From Candidatus Gastranaerophilales bacterium (lineage in GTDB: Bacteria; Cyanobacteriota; Vampirovibrionia; Gastranaerophilales; Gastranaerophilaceae), in contig CALUWD010000013.1 in the NCBI GenBank assembly GCA_944324385.1, positions 1-41,473 on the forward strand: 41,473 nucleotides of DNA. The letters run 5' to 3'. This document shows positions 25,108 through 34,198 of the stretch, in pieces. The notes beneath the pieces were generated by a model. It was given only the letters and a program-made list of their open reading frames with translations, was not told where the DNA came from and made no database searches. Both the position numbers and the translations under genes were made by a program. The stretch's first letter is position 1. Every line of letters begins with the position of its first letter.

Positions 25108-25766
25108 TGTTAAAAAGTTTTTTTGAACAGTTCGCAGATTTAATTTACAAACAAAAATGTGTTATCTGCGGCTGTTCAAAAACTAATGAAATTCTGTGCA
25201 AAAACTGTTTAAAATCTGTGCAAAACCTCTCACCTTTTGCACAGAAAAAAATTGAGGGTGTTAATATCTTTTGTGCTTTTAAGTACGATGGAAATATTAA
25301 AATTTTAATTAGAAACTTTAAATTTAACAGAAGAAAAAACGCTGCAATCCCTTGCGCTAGGCTGCTTTATGACTACTTTAAAAAAGTATGTGAACAAAAC
25401 AATTTAAACTTAAACCCTCAAAATGCAGTTATAACCTGTGTTCCAAGCCATCCACTAAGAGTGTTAAAACGCGGATATTGCCACACAGAGCTGATTTCAA
25501 GGGAATTTGCAAAACTCAGCGGAATTAACACAGATTTTAAAATAATAAAAAAGGTCAAAAATACGCTCCCCCAGTACAAAGTGCGGGCAAACCAAAAAGC
25601 AAAAAATGTTCGCGGGGCATTTAAAATATACCCAAATCACGCACAGGGCAAGACTTTAATACTTATTGATGACATTGTAACCACCACTGCTACACTGTTT
25701 GAGGTCATTTCAAACCTACAAAATAATTCTTACAATGATATTATTTGTTTTACACTTGCCTGTTAA
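25107..25766 (+). CDS. ComF-family phosphoribosyltransferase-like protein
   Basis: A 219-residue protein with an N-terminal zinc-ribbon pair CVICG / CKNC (about 13-32) and a C-terminal phosphoribosyltransferase fold: PSHPLRVLKRGYCHTELIS, NVRGAFKI and the PRPP loop TLILIDDIVTTTATL. ComF/ComFC proteins help DNA uptake in naturally competent bacteria, acting at the cytosolic side of the import machine (family knowledge); many species without known competence also carry it. A pilus operon is present elsewhere in this window, which would fit a DNA-uptake role (inference). Confidence 0.9.
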   Translation: MLKSFFEQFADLIYKQKCVICGCSKTNEILCKNCLKSVQNLSPFAQKKIEGVNIFCAFKYDGNIKILIRNFKFNRRKNAAIPCARLLYDYFKKVCEQNNLNLNPQNAVITCVPSHPLRVLKRGYCHTELISREFAKLSGINTDFKIIKKVKNTLPQYKVRANQKAKNVRGAFKIYPNHAQGKTLILIDDIVTTTATLFEVISNLQNNSYNDIICFTLAC

Positions 25767-25768
25767 AA

Positions 25769-25800
25769 CCTGTTCAAAACTTCCTTGAGTTTTGCACAGG
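25769..25800 (+). other. Strong hairpin between comF-like gene and dnaN
   Basis: CCTGTTCAAAACT and AGTTTTGCACAGG form a 13-position stem with one mismatch around TCCTTG. No U-run follows, so it is either a weak terminator, an mRNA 3' end protector or a regulatory fold. Confidence 0.55.
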
Positions 25801-25875
25801 CAAATTTCCCATGAAATCAATGGTTTTGAGAGTTTTGCACAAAAGTTATTGTATTATTATGTATTATTATTTTTT

Positions 25876-25886
25876 TATAATATAAT
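25876..25886 (+). promoter_or_regulatory. Candidate overlapping -10 elements for dnaN
   Basis: Two overlapping TATAAT hexamers (25876-25881 and 25881-25886) in an almost pure A+T stretch about 30 bases before the dnaN start. No clear -35. Confidence 0.3.
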
Positions 25887-25913
25887 TAATATAAAAATAA
25901 ATTGGGGAAGAAT

Positions 25914-27050
25914 ATGGAAATTATCTTAAGTAAGGATGAACTTTTAAATGCAATAAAAGTTGTTGAAAAAATAACTGCACAAAAAAGCTCTCAACCTGTA
26001 TTGTCAAATATTTTAATTGAAACAGTAAGCGCAGATAGAGTAAAATTTTGCGCAACAGATTTAAATCTTTCAATAAGCCATAAAGTAAATGCTCAAGTAG
26101 TAAGTGAAGGTAAAATTACACTTGGCGCAAAAAGATTAGGCGAGATTGTTTCAAGATTGGACAGCAAGCCTGTAAATATTTCCCTAAACCCCGAAACAAA
26201 CGTTATAACAATAAGCAGCGGCAAGGCAAAGTTTGAATTAATAGGAATAAATGCAAACGAATTTCCGCAAGTATTTACAGAAGAAGAAAACGAAGAAGAT
26301 ACAAAAACTTTTGAAATAAATAAAAACACGCTTATGAAAGGTGTTAAACAGGTTGTTTTTTCAACTGCTCAACATGAAAGTGCAAGTATTTTATCAGGCG
26401 TGTGTTTTAACATTGACTCAAATACAATTGAATTTGTTGCAACAGACGGAAATCGCTTAACTCGTGCATCAAAAGAAATTAACTCAAAAGATGACAGCGC
26501 AATATTTATTGTTCCATCAAGAACAGTTCAAGAGCTTATTAGAATTTCGTCTATCATTGATGATGATAAAGTAACAATAAAACTTTTAAGGGCAAGAATT
26601 CAATTTGTATTTAGCGGTGTCGTATTTCAGTCTAAATTAATTAATGGTACTTACCCGAAATATCAACAGTTAATTCCAACCACTAACGATAAATTAGTTT
26701 ATATAAACAGGCAAGAATTAATTGATGTAATTGAAAGGGTTTGTGTAATGGTTAACGAGCGCACAAACATTATTAAATTTACATTTAATAAAAATTCACT
26801 TGAACTAAGTACAGACTCTCCTGACGCAGGTTCAGGAAAAGACTTTATTGATATTGACAGTAACTTTGATGAAATAGTTATTGCGTTTAACTATAGATAT
26901 GTCTTAGACAGCTTAAAAAATATGGACACTCAAAAGGTAAAAATTGAAATTGCTACAAACCTTAGTGCGACATTGTTTAAACCTGCAGTCGAGGCAAATG
27001 CGGCTGATGAATCGTATGTTTGTTTAATTATGCCGGTACAGGTGAGGTAA
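25914..27050 (+). CDS. dnaN: DNA polymerase III sliding clamp (beta subunit)
   Basis: The ring-shaped clamp that tethers polymerase III to DNA. Start set at the ATG at 25914, after GGGGAAG, rather than a TTG 12 bases upstream. The 378-residue protein shows the three-domain clamp pattern: MEIILSKDELLNAIKVVEK, VLSNILIETV, CATDLNLSI, then FVATDGNRLTRAS in the second domain and the C-terminal YVCLIMPVQVR, which matches the usual MPMR ending. dnaA is not next to it and I see no cluster of DnaA boxes, so this need not be the origin. Followed by thrB after three bases. Confidence 0.96.
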   Translation: MEIILSKDELLNAIKVVEKITAQKSSQPVLSNILIETVSADRVKFCATDLNLSISHKVNAQVVSEGKITLGAKRLGEIVSRLDSKPVNISLNPETNVITISSGKAKFELIGINANEFPQVFTEEENEEDTKTFEINKNTLMKGVKQVVFSTAQHESASILSGVCFNIDSNTIEFVATDGNRLTRASKEINSKDDSAIFIVPSRTVQELIRISSIIDDDKVTIKLLRARIQFVFSGVVFQSKLINGTYPKYQQLIPTTNDKLVYINRQELIDVIERVCVMVNERTNIIKFTFNKNSLELSTDSPDAGSGKDFIDIDSNFDEIVIAFNYRYVLDSLKNMDTQKVKIEIATNLSATLFKPAVEANAADESYVCLIMPVQVR

Positions 27051-27053
27051 TTT

Positions 27054-27983
27054 ATGAAAGTAGCAGTTCAAGTTCCTGCCACAATGGCAAATTTAGGATG
27101 TGGTTTTGATTGTTTAGGTTTGGCTTTACCTATTTACAACACTGTAATTGTTGAGGAAACAGTTTTACCTGGTTCAGGCGTTGAAATAAATGTGATTGAT
27201 GAAAAAAACCCTGATAGTGTCTTAAATATTCCAACCGATAAAAATAATATAGTTTATAAGGCAATTGAGCTTTTATACAGCTATATAGGGCAAGTTCCCG
27301 ACGAAATGAAAATAACAATAAAAACACAAATTCCTGTTGCGCGTGGCTTAGGTTCATCTGCCTCGGTCATTGTTGGTGGTCTAATGGCTGCAAATGCTCT
27401 TTTAAGAAACCCTGCAGATGAGGCTGTTTTATTGTCAATTGCAACAGAAATTGAGGGACATCCTGATAATATTACACCTGCAATAAAAGGCGGGGTAACT
27501 TTATCAAGCTGGGAAGAAGACGGTTCTGTAGTGTATCGAAAATTACCCTGGTATGACGATTGGAAAATAACTGTTTGTATTCCTGATTATGAGCTTGCAA
27601 CGGAAATTTCGCGTTCTGTTTTACCTAAAGAGGTTGCAATTAAAGACGCTGCATTTAACCTAAGACGCTCTGCAATGTTTGTAGAAGCGCTGCACACACA
27701 CGACAGTGAACTTTTAAAGCTTGCTATGCGTGATAGGTTGCATCAACCCTACAGAAAAAAACTTGTCCCAGGCTTAACTGCTATAATGGATAATTTAAGA
27801 CACACAAAAGGTGTTTTAGGTTGCTTTTTGAGTGGTGCAGGGCCTGCAATAGGTGTAGTTTCCTGTGGTGCAAATTTGGGTGAAGTAAAAGAAATTGTTG
27901 CAAACACTTGGAATGATATGAACGTAAATACTCAGTTCCACTCTTTGCCTCTTGACAATGAAGGCGCTAAAAGAATAATCTAA
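27054..27983 (+). CDS. thrB: Homoserine kinase
   Basis: Phosphorylates homoserine on the way to threonine. A 309-residue GHMP kinase: VQVPATMANLGCGFDCLGLAL at the start, the ATP-binding loop PVARGLGSSASVIVGG, HPDNITPAIKGGVTL and the C-terminal GCFLSGAGPAIGV. Length is normal. GGTGAGG before the ATG lies in the end of dnaN. No other threonine genes are near. Confidence 0.96.
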   Translation: MKVAVQVPATMANLGCGFDCLGLALPIYNTVIVEETVLPGSGVEINVIDEKNPDSVLNIPTDKNNIVYKAIELLYSYIGQVPDEMKITIKTQIPVARGLGSSASVIVGGLMAANALLRNPADEAVLLSIATEIEGHPDNITPAIKGGVTLSSWEEDGSVVYRKLPWYDDWKITVCIPDYELATEISRSVLPKEVAIKDAAFNLRRSAMFVEALHTHDSELLKLAMRDRLHQPYRKKLVPGLTAIMDNLRHTKGVLGCFLSGAGPAIGVVSCGANLGEVKEIVANTWNDMNVNTQFHSLPLDNEGAKRII

Positions 27984-28008
27984 AAAAGTACATTAAAAGG
28001 AGAAAATA

Positions 28009-28440
28009 ATGAAAAAAACACTAGCTTCAATCTTGTGCTTTATGTGTGTAACATTAGCATCAAACGCCGCAGGAATTGGTTATATTAACTATGACGTTCT
28101 TTCAAAAAATTATTCTTTAGCTAAAAAATACACAAATAACTTGAATAATAAAGTTAATTCAATAAAAACATACACTGCCCAAAAAGACAAAGAAATGGTG
28201 AATGCAAAAACACAGGCTCAAAAAGCAGCAATTAAAAAAACAGCCGTAGCTGAAATAGAAAAAAGACAAAAAGATTATCTTTTAACACGTCAAAAATATG
28301 AAGCTGATTTGACTAAAAAAATTAATGCTGCAGCAGAAACGGTAAGAGTTCAAAAAAAGCTTGATGCTATATTAAATAAGGATTCAGTTGCTGCAGGCGG
28401 TGTAGATGTAACTCAGGCAGTACTTTCTATATTAAAATAA
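28009..28440 (+). CDS. OmpH/Skp-like periplasmic chaperone
   Basis: A 143-residue protein with a signal peptide (MKKTLASILCFMCVTLASNAA) and the plan of OmpH/Skp: a short strand IGYINYDVLSKNYSLAKKYT followed by long lysine- and glutamine-rich helices (about 45-120) that form the tentacle-like coiled coil. Skp holds unfolded outer-membrane proteins in the periplasm, which supports a diderm envelope. AAAGGAG precedes the ATG. Sits between thrB and mnmG and is probably in the same transcript. Confidence 0.88.
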   Translation: MKKTLASILCFMCVTLASNAAGIGYINYDVLSKNYSLAKKYTNNLNNKVNSIKTYTAQKDKEMVNAKTQAQKAAIKKTAVAEIEKRQKDYLLTRQKYEADLTKKINAAAETVRVQKKLDAILNKDSVAAGGVDVTQAVLSILK

Positions 28441-28443
28441 GCT

Positions 28444-30339
28444 ATGTTTAAATTTGACACAATCGTAGTTGGTGCAGGGCATGCAGGAATAGAAGCGGCA
28501 GTTAGTGCTGCACGTCTTGGGGCAAAAGTGCTTTTTTGTACATTAAACCTTGACAACATTGCCCTTATGCCCTGTAATCCTGCGGTTGGCGGCCCTGCAA
28601 AGTCTAATTTAGTTCGCGAAATTGACGCTCTGGGCGGGGTTATGGCGGATGCGACAGATGCTACTTATGTGCAGATGAAAATGTTAAATTCATCTCGCGG
28701 GCCTGCAGTGCGCGCACTAAGGGCGCAATCTGATAAAAAAGAATACATGAGATATTTTAGACACTTGCTTGAGAGTGAAAAAAATATTTCTTTAAAACAA
28801 ACTCAAATTACTGAAATTATTGTTGAAAATGGTGTTATAAAAGGAGTTAGGGATGAATTAGGACTTGAATATTTTGCGCCTACGGTTATTTTAACTACAG
28901 GTACAAGTTTAGAGGGCAAAATATATATTGGTTTAAAGTCTTTTAGTGCTGGAAGATTAGGTGAGCGTGCAGCTTGCGGACTTTCAGAAAGTCTGGAGAA
29001 AAACGGGCTTAAAATAAAAAAATTAAAAACAGGAACACCGGCAAGAGTTGATGGAAGGACAATTGATTATTCAAAATTAATTATTCAGCCGCCTGACCCC
29101 TTGATTGACGGTTTGCCAAATTTCTTTTCTTTTAAGCCAAATCGCCCGATAAGAGAACAGCTGCCTTGTTATTTAACAAAAACAACAGAACAAACCCATA
29201 AAATAATTCGCGATAATCTGGATAAGTCGCCTATGTATCAAGGTTTAATCCATGGCAGAGGCCCAAGGTATTGCCCAAGTATAGAAGATAAAGTTGTAAG
29301 ATTTGCACACAACCCTTCCCACCACATTTTTATTGAGCCTGAGGGAAAAGACACTTATGAAATTTACGTGCAAGGCTTTTCAACAAGTTTGCCTATCGAA
29401 GTACAGTTTCAAATGCTCCATTCACTCCCGGGGCTTGAAAATGTGTCTGTAATAAAACCTGCTTATGCTGTTGAATATGACTCTGTAAGCGCGCTTGAGC
29501 TTGATTATTCACTTATGTGTAAGAAAATAAAAGGCTTATTTTTAGCAGGGCAAATTAACGGTACATCAGGTTACGAGGAAGCTGCAGCGCAAGGGCTTGC
29601 GGCAGGAATTAACGCAATAAATTATTTACAAAATAAAAATCCGCTTGAATTAACACGTGCAAATTCTTACATTGGTACATTAATTGATGATTTAGTTACA
29701 AAAGATTTAGATGAACCCTACAGAATGCTAACTTCAAGAAGTGAATACAGACTTATTTTAAGGCAAGATAACGCTGATGAAAGGTTAATGGAGATAGGTT
29801 ACAGCGCAGGGCTTGTCAGGGAAGAAAATATTTTAAGATTTAGAGAAAAACAAAAGCAAATTGAATTTGAAATAAATAACCTAAAAAATACAAAAATTTC
29901 ACCCACTCAAGAAAATAAAGAAATTCTTGCAAAATACGGCGAAAATCTTGATACGGGAAAAAGCGCTTATGAACTGCTAAAGCGCCCTAATGTAGATTAC
30001 AAGGTTTTAAAAGAGCTAAACTATGAGCTTTTAGGAAATTACCCCGATAAGCTTTTTGAGCGCGAAGTGTTGGAGCAAGCGGAAATAAAAATAAAATATG
30101 ACGGGTATATTAAACGTCAGGCAAATCAAATAGAAAGTGCCGATAAAATGGAGCGCATAAATATACCTGATGATATTGATTATTTTGCAATAAAACAAAT
30201 TTCAACAGAAACAAAAGAAAAACTTGACAAGGTGCGCCCCAAAACCTTAGCTCAAGCCCTTAGAATCGGCGGTGTAAAGCCTGCTGATATTTCTTGTTTA
30301 ATGGTGTTGATAGAATCAAGAAAATTGACAAATAAATAA
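28444..30339 (+). CDS. mnmG: tRNA uridine-5-carboxymethylaminomethyl modification enzyme
   Basis: MnmG with MnmE modifies the wobble uridine of several tRNAs, using FAD. The 631-residue protein is full length: FAD-binding VVGAGHAGIEAAVSAARLGA, MPCNPAVGGPAKSNLVREID, QMKMLNSSRGPAVRALRAQ, LTTGTSLEGKIYIG, GTPARVDGRT, LFLAGQINGTSGYEEAAAQG and the C-terminal LAQALRIGGVKPADI. It starts four bases after the ompH-like stop with no clear ribosome site. A bidirectional terminator follows inside a structured region. Confidence 0.97.
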   Translation: MFKFDTIVVGAGHAGIEAAVSAARLGAKVLFCTLNLDNIALMPCNPAVGGPAKSNLVREIDALGGVMADATDATYVQMKMLNSSRGPAVRALRAQSDKKEYMRYFRHLLESEKNISLKQTQITEIIVENGVIKGVRDELGLEYFAPTVILTTGTSLEGKIYIGLKSFSAGRLGERAACGLSESLEKNGLKIKKLKTGTPARVDGRTIDYSKLIIQPPDPLIDGLPNFFSFKPNRPIREQLPCYLTKTTEQTHKIIRDNLDKSPMYQGLIHGRGPRYCPSIEDKVVRFAHNPSHHIFIEPEGKDTYEIYVQGFSTSLPIEVQFQMLHSLPGLENVSVIKPAYAVEYDSVSALELDYSLMCKKIKGLFLAGQINGTSGYEEAAAQGLAAGINAINYLQNKNPLELTRANSYIGTLIDDLVTKDLDEPYRMLTSRSEYRLILRQDNADERLMEIGYSAGLVREENILRFREKQKQIEFEINNLKNTKISPTQENKEILAKYGENLDTGKSAYELLKRPNVDYKVLKELNYELLGNYPDKLFEREVLEQAEIKIKYDGYIKRQANQIESADKMERINIPDDIDYFAIKQISTETKEKLDKVRPKTLAQALRIGGVKPADISCLMVLIESRKLTNK

Positions 30340-30345
30340 AATGAA

Positions 30346-30365
30346 AGGGTAAGCTCCCTTACCTT
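30346..30365 (+). other. Hairpin H1 downstream of mnmG
   Basis: GGTAAG (30348-30353) and CTTACC (30358-30363) around CTCC, extended by one A-T and a wobble pair. A second pair, TCTGAC (30367-30372) with GTCAGA (30394-30399), follows and ends just before the AAAGGAGGTGAGGAA ribosome site of the mini-gene. Confidence 0.5.
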
Positions 30366-30413
30366 CTCTGACACATACAATAGTGAGGAATTGGTCAGAA
30401 AGGAGGTGAGGAA

Positions 30414-30488
30414 ATGAAAAGACAAATAATTAAAAGCGCCCTAATTGCACTAGAGGCGCTTTTAAAAATTTTATTGATTTTCCTATAG
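30414..30488 (+). CDS. Possible 24-residue cationic hydrophobic peptide
   Basis: An ATG at 30414 preceded by AAAGGAGGTGAGGAA, the best ribosome site in the window and almost fully complementary to the 16S 3' end. The frame encodes MKRQIIKSALIALEALLK then ILLIFL and a TAG stop: an amphipathic, net-positive helix like type I toxin or leader peptides. I know no family match. Codons 7-16 form hairpin H3, a perfect terminator stem, so either the peptide is translated across a terminator (which would couple translation to read-through) or the reading frame is chance next to a real terminator. The ribosome site favours translation. Confidence 0.45.
   Translation: MKRQIIKSALIALEALLKILLIFL
30432..30467. 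terminator. Bidirectional intrinsic terminator H3 (inside the mini-gene)
   Basis: AAAAGCGCC (30432-30440) pairs perfectly with GGCGCTTTT (30455-30463). T-rich on the plus side, and on the minus strand the stem is followed by TTTTAATTATTT, so it can end both mnmG and the converging sigma-factor transcript. Confidence 0.75.
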
Positions 30489-30541
30489 GGAGTGAAGCAT
30501 CGCACGGGAACTTGCACTTCTCGGGCGATGTCCCTATGTTT
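30485..30541 (+). terminator. Long multi-part hairpin H4 upstream of the sigma factor stop
   Basis: Three stacked stems: ATAGGG/CCCTAT (30485-30490, 532-537), CATCGC/GCGATG (30498-30503, 525-530) and CGGGAA/TTCTCG (30505-30510, 518-523) around loop CTTGCAC, followed by GTTTTAATT. Works as a plus-strand terminator by sequence, but the elaborate stem may be a regulatory RNA. Confidence 0.6.
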
Positions 30542-30565
30542 TAATTATACCACCTTTTAGATGAG

Positions 30566-31555
30566 TTACAAGCCTATGTAATTTTTTAAATTACCGCTTA
30601 AATTTTGGTTGCGACATAATTTTTTAAGCTTTGAAATTGCACGTGTTTCAATTTGTCTTATACGTTCTCTTGAAACACCATAGCGACTGCCTATTTCATC
30701 AAGTGTTTTCTTTTGACCGTTGTCATCTAAGCCATAGCGCATAATAAGCACATCTTTTTCTTTTTGGTTTAGTTGATTTAGCATTTTATGAACATCAGTC
30801 AGCAAATTTTCCTGTGTAACCTTGGTATCAGGTGTCAGATGTGAATCATCAATGATAAAATCAGCAATTTTTGATGAATCATCTTTTTGATTTGCAGGTG
30901 TTTCAATGCTAATTGTACTTTGTGCGCTTTTCATAAGGGATGACAATTTAGAAGGACTCATGCCTATAGCATGGGCTACTTCCTCTTTTGTAGGCGCGCG
31001 GTTCAATTTTGTTGAAAGCTCAACTGTTGCACGTTTAATTTTACCTAAAGTTTCAATCATATGAACAGGTAATCTTATCATGCGTGATTTGTCTGCAATA
31101 CCTCTTGTAATTGACTGTTGAATCCACCAAGTTGCATAAGTTGAGAATTTATAACCCTTTGTATAGTCAAACTTTTCAGCAGCTTTCATAAGACCTAAAT
31201 TGCCTTCTTGAATTAAATCAAGAAAAGAAAGTCCACGCCCAATATACTTTTTAGCAATTGATACTACAAGTCTTAAATTTGCATTTATTAAAAGTTCTTT
31301 TGCTTTTTGAGAATTGTTTTCTTTAATCTCTTTTGCAATTTTCATTTCTTCTTCATATGATAAAAGTTTTATTTTACCTATTTGTTGCAGGTAAACTTTA
31401 ACTGAATCATCAGAAGTTGCGCTTTTATAGTCTTCTTTTACCTCTTTTTCTTCTTGATTTTCGTCATTTTCATCATCAAGATTTTCTATCTCATCCATTT
31501 CAAAGAGATTTTCATTTGTTTCATCTAACTCGTGTTTTGAACTTTTAGTTTTCAT
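30566..31555 (-). CDS. RNA polymerase sigma-70 factor, primary (RpoD/SigA) type
   Basis: From the ATG at 31555, preceded by GGAG at good spacing; an in-frame ATG 54 bases upstream has no ribosome site. The 329-residue protein has an acidic N-terminal linker (residues ~8-45), region 1.2 [18 protein letters not shown], region 2 [20 protein letters not shown] and [20 protein letters not shown], region 3, and region 4 with the [23 protein letters not shown]. Region 1.1 and the non-conserved insert of large RpoD proteins are missing, as in SigA/HrdB-like factors of many phyla. Probably the housekeeping sigma; a group 2 paralogue cannot be excluded. Follows the methyltransferase gene in one operon. 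Confidence 0.92.
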   Translation of the reverse strand: MKTKSSKHELDETNENLFEMDEIENLDDENDENQEEKEVKEDYKSATSDDSVKVYLQQIGKIKLLSYEEEMKIAKEIKENNSQKAKELLINANLRLVVSIAKKYIGRGLSFLDLIQEGNLGLMKAAEKFDYTKGYKFSTYATWWIQQSITRGIADKSRMIRLPVHMIETLGKIKRATVELSTKLNRAPTKEEVAHAIGMSPSKLSSLMKSAQSTISIETPANQKDDSSKIADFIIDDSHLTPDTKVTQENLLTDVHKMLNQLNQKEKDVLIMRYGLDDNGQKKTLDEIGSRYGVSRERIRQIETRAISKLKKLCRNQNLSGNLKNYIGL

Positions 31556-31610
31556 TTTTTTCTCCAACAAGTCGTTTTTTAATAATACATTTTTTAAAAA
31601 CTGAAACAAG

Positions 31611-32387
31611 CTACATTTGATGTATTTGTCTTATGCTTTCATATACTATAACGGCACATGCAGCAGAAACATTTAATGATTCAAAGTTTGAAGGGATTTT
31701 TACTTTAAAATCAGCTTTATTGAGCAATGTTTTTGAAACTCCTTCCCCTTCTGCGCCAAGTATAATTGCAAAATTCATGTCTTTGTAACTTATGTCAAAA
31801 TAATTATCTTTACTTTGTCCGTCTGCTGCAATTATCCACCAGTTGTTTTTTTTGAGCGTGTCGACAATAGTAGGTAGGCTATTTGCTTTTATTACAGGAA
31901 TGTGATTTATTGCACCAACAGATGTTTTTTCAACAGTTGCGCTTATGGGGCAGCTTCTGTGTTTAGGGACTATAACAGAGTCATAGCTTGCTGCTGCAAG
32001 GGTTCTTATTATTGCGCCAAAATTGTGTGGGTCTTCTACTCCATCTAAAATAACAATTTTTCTGTAAGAATTTGAGTTTTGATTTAAAAAGTCCTCAAAG
32101 TCAAGGTATTCTACTGGTGAAACTGATGCAATTACCCCTTGAAAATTAATATTTGTTAATTTTTTTTCACCATTTTCAAAATATTTGTTAAATTTGTTAA
32201 GATTTGTAAACTGAATAAGTATTGAATTTTTTTGTGCAAGTTCATTAATTTTTTTTAATTTGTTATCAAAATTTATACCTTGAGAAAAGTATATTTTGTT
32301 AATTCTTTTAGGGTTTTGGCTGATTGCTTCAAGAACAGAATTTTTGCCATAAATGTAATTTATTACATTATTATATGTATTTTTCAT
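31611..32387 (-). CDS. TrmH/RlmB-family rRNA 2'-O-methyltransferase
   Basis: A 258-residue SPOUT methyltransferase. Seen: N-terminal substrate domain [20 protein letters not shown], motif 1 [20 protein letters not shown], motif 2 [13 protein letters not shown] and motif 3 [20 protein letters not shown], which form the SAM-binding knot. RlmB acts on G2251 of 23S rRNA; TrmH acts on tRNA G18. The N-terminal domain favours RlmB. Starts divergently from the pilus operon. Confidence 0.93.
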   Translation of the reverse strand: MKNTYNNVINYIYGKNSVLEAISQNPKRINKIYFSQGINFDNKLKKINELAQKNSILIQFTNLNKFNKYFENGEKKLTNINFQGVIASVSPVEYLDFEDFLNQNSNSYRKIVILDGVEDPHNFGAIIRTLAAASYDSVIVPKHRSCPISATVEKTSVGAINHIPVIKANSLPTIVDTLKKNNWWIIAADGQSKDNYFDISYKDMNFAIILGAEGEGVSKTLLNKADFKVKIPSNFESLNVSAACAVIVYESIRQIHQM

Positions 32388-32503
32388 TTTTGATTACTCC
32401 ATTTATTGTATATTTTTTTTAAGATTGTTTTTAATTTTTACTGATTATTGTATTATAAAATAGATATTAATTGTATGTATTATTACGAGTAAAATTAAAT
32501 TAA

Positions 32504-34183
32504 ATGGCAAAGTTTGTTAATTCAAATAAGCAAATAGTTGGAGTTTCTGTTACACCTCATCTTGGTGTGGAAGTTGCCTTGCTTGATAAAAAAAGCGCAA
32601 CGATTATAAAATATGGCAGAAGACCTCTGGAATATAATTTTGCAACAAGAGAAATTCAAGATTATGATGCATTTAAATCAATAATTGTTGATTTGTTTAA
32701 AGATTTGGATTTAAACCTCAAATCCAGTGTTTATTTAACATTGCCAAATGTTCACTTGGATTTTGAAACCCTACCTTTAATTATTGGTGATGAGGCAATT
32801 GGTAATGCGATTTTATCAAAAGCAGAAGACTCATATATATTTAAACGTGTTGAACCAATAAGCGTATGGACTGATTTAGTTACAAACACTCAAACAGACA
32901 AAAGAATTATTGCATATACTTCTTTTCAAGAAACAGCAATAACCCAAATAAGAGACATATTTTCTGAACTTGGTACAGACTTAATAGGTATTGAAAGCGC
33001 ATATAGTGCTACAATTAGAGGTTTATATTTTGCTGATGTCATTGACCTTGATGATGAAGATGAAAATACACACTGGAATTTATTGCTAGTAAATTCCAAC
33101 AGCTATGCACTTTTTTCAATGCAAGGTAAAAGACTTATTGATTACACTGAAGTCCCACTTGCAATTAAATCTTTCTCTTATGAAGAAGCATATCAGGCGA
33201 TTTCTACATCAGTTCAACAGATTTTACCAAATTTCCCTGCAAGAAAACTGATAATACTGAGCCAATCTGATGATATTTGTGCTGAAGTATTAAGAACACA
33301 AATTACATTTGATGATCAAATAATAGTTCATGACAGTAATAAGTACTCGAAAAATCCACCAATAAGCACTTTGCCTACAATACCTGAAATTGAAACTGCG
33401 CAAATGACTTATGCAATTATTGGTGCATTAGCAACAAATCACTTAGAAGAAAAAATTCTTGACTTAAACCTTTTAAATACAATGCCTTCTTCAGGTGATT
33501 CATACTTTACTTTTGAATTTAAAGAAAAAACAATCGTGGTAGATCAGGAACTTGCAAGACAAGCATTGTTGATAATTGCAGGTGCTCTTGTTTTAATTTT
33601 TGGTATAATTTACGGAGCCATTTATTTGACTGAGATGGGAATCAAAAAGCAAATAAATGATTTCCAAAATAAAATAAATACAACACAATCTCAAATTCAA
33701 GAGATAACAGGTGCTGATGGAATAGTAGATATCGAAACACTTGTTACAAGAATAATTGATTTGAATAAAACCGCAATTAATTTTTATGATTCTATTGCAA
33801 CAGATATCCCTCAATCTGTTTGGTTACAATATTATTACAATAAAGACGGTGACAAAGTTGCGCTAGAAGGCGTTAGTGCGAATATTGCAGATATTTATAA
33901 CTATTACAAAAGCTTAAAGGTAATTTCACCTCAATCAAGTATAAAATTAAACAGGCTGCAAATTTTAACCGAGGTTAATGGTGAAGAATATGATCTTGCA
34001 GCACCTGATTTAGGTTCAAAGTATTATGATTTTGAAATTTCAAATGTAAATTCTCCAAAGAGCTCGCTTTTAAACAAAGGCGATAAAGCTCCTCAGAATA
34101 ATCAAAACCAACAAAATCAAAACAATAATCAAGTGGATAGCGCACCTGCAGCCAGATTAGAACCTGTGGATATAAACAATTAA
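32504..34183 (+). CDS. Fused PilM-PilN type IV pilus assembly protein
   Basis: A 559-residue protein in which an actin-like PilM domain (about 1-315: IVGVSVTPHLGVEVALLDKK, VYLTLPNVHL, IGIESAYSATIRG, WNLLLVNSNSYALF) is joined to a PilN domain. The junction DLNLLNTMPSS (320-330) resembles the N-terminal INLLP peptide of PilN that normally docks in PilM. A transmembrane helix follows (354-377), a coiled-coil (380-420), a periplasmic ferredoxin-like fold (SVWLQYYYNKDGDKVALEGV) and a Q/N-rich tail (PQNNQNQQNQNNNQ). PilM, PilN and PilO form the alignment complex of the pilus machine. PilO follows directly. GspL of type II secretion has the same domain order, so a secretion role is an alternative. 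No strong ribosome site. Confidence 0.85.
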   Translation: MAKFVNSNKQIVGVSVTPHLGVEVALLDKKSATIIKYGRRPLEYNFATREIQDYDAFKSIIVDLFKDLDLNLKSSVYLTLPNVHLDFETLPLIIGDEAIGNAILSKAEDSYIFKRVEPISVWTDLVTNTQTDKRIIAYTSFQETAITQIRDIFSELGTDLIGIESAYSATIRGLYFADVIDLDDEDENTHWNLLLVNSNSYALFSMQGKRLIDYTEVPLAIKSFSYEEAYQAISTSVQQILPNFPARKLIILSQSDDICAEVLRTQITFDDQIIVHDSNKYSKNPPISTLPTIPEIETAQMTYAIIGALATNHLEEKILDLNLLNTMPSSGDSYFTFEFKEKTIVVDQELARQALLIIAGALVLIFGIIYGAIYLTEMGIKKQINDFQNKINTTQSQIQEITGADGIVDIETLVTRIIDLNKTAINFYDSIATDIPQSVWLQYYYNKDGDKVALEGVSANIADIYNYYKSLKVISPQSSIKLNRLQILTEVNGEEYDLAAPDLGSKYYDFEISNVNSPKSSLLNKGDKAPQNNQNQQNQNNNQVDSAPAARLEPVDINN

Positions 34184-34198
34184 TTGGAAAAGTTAAGT

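Noticed and set aside
25767..25913. Chromosomal origin next to dnaN
   Set aside because: dnaA, rpmH and a cluster of TTATNCACA boxes are absent; AT-richness alone is not enough.
30340..30565. tRNA or known riboswitch in the gap after mnmG
   Set aside because: No cloverleaf, no GGTTCGA-type T-loop and no match to a riboswitch core that I can recognise; described as hairpins plus a possible peptide gene.
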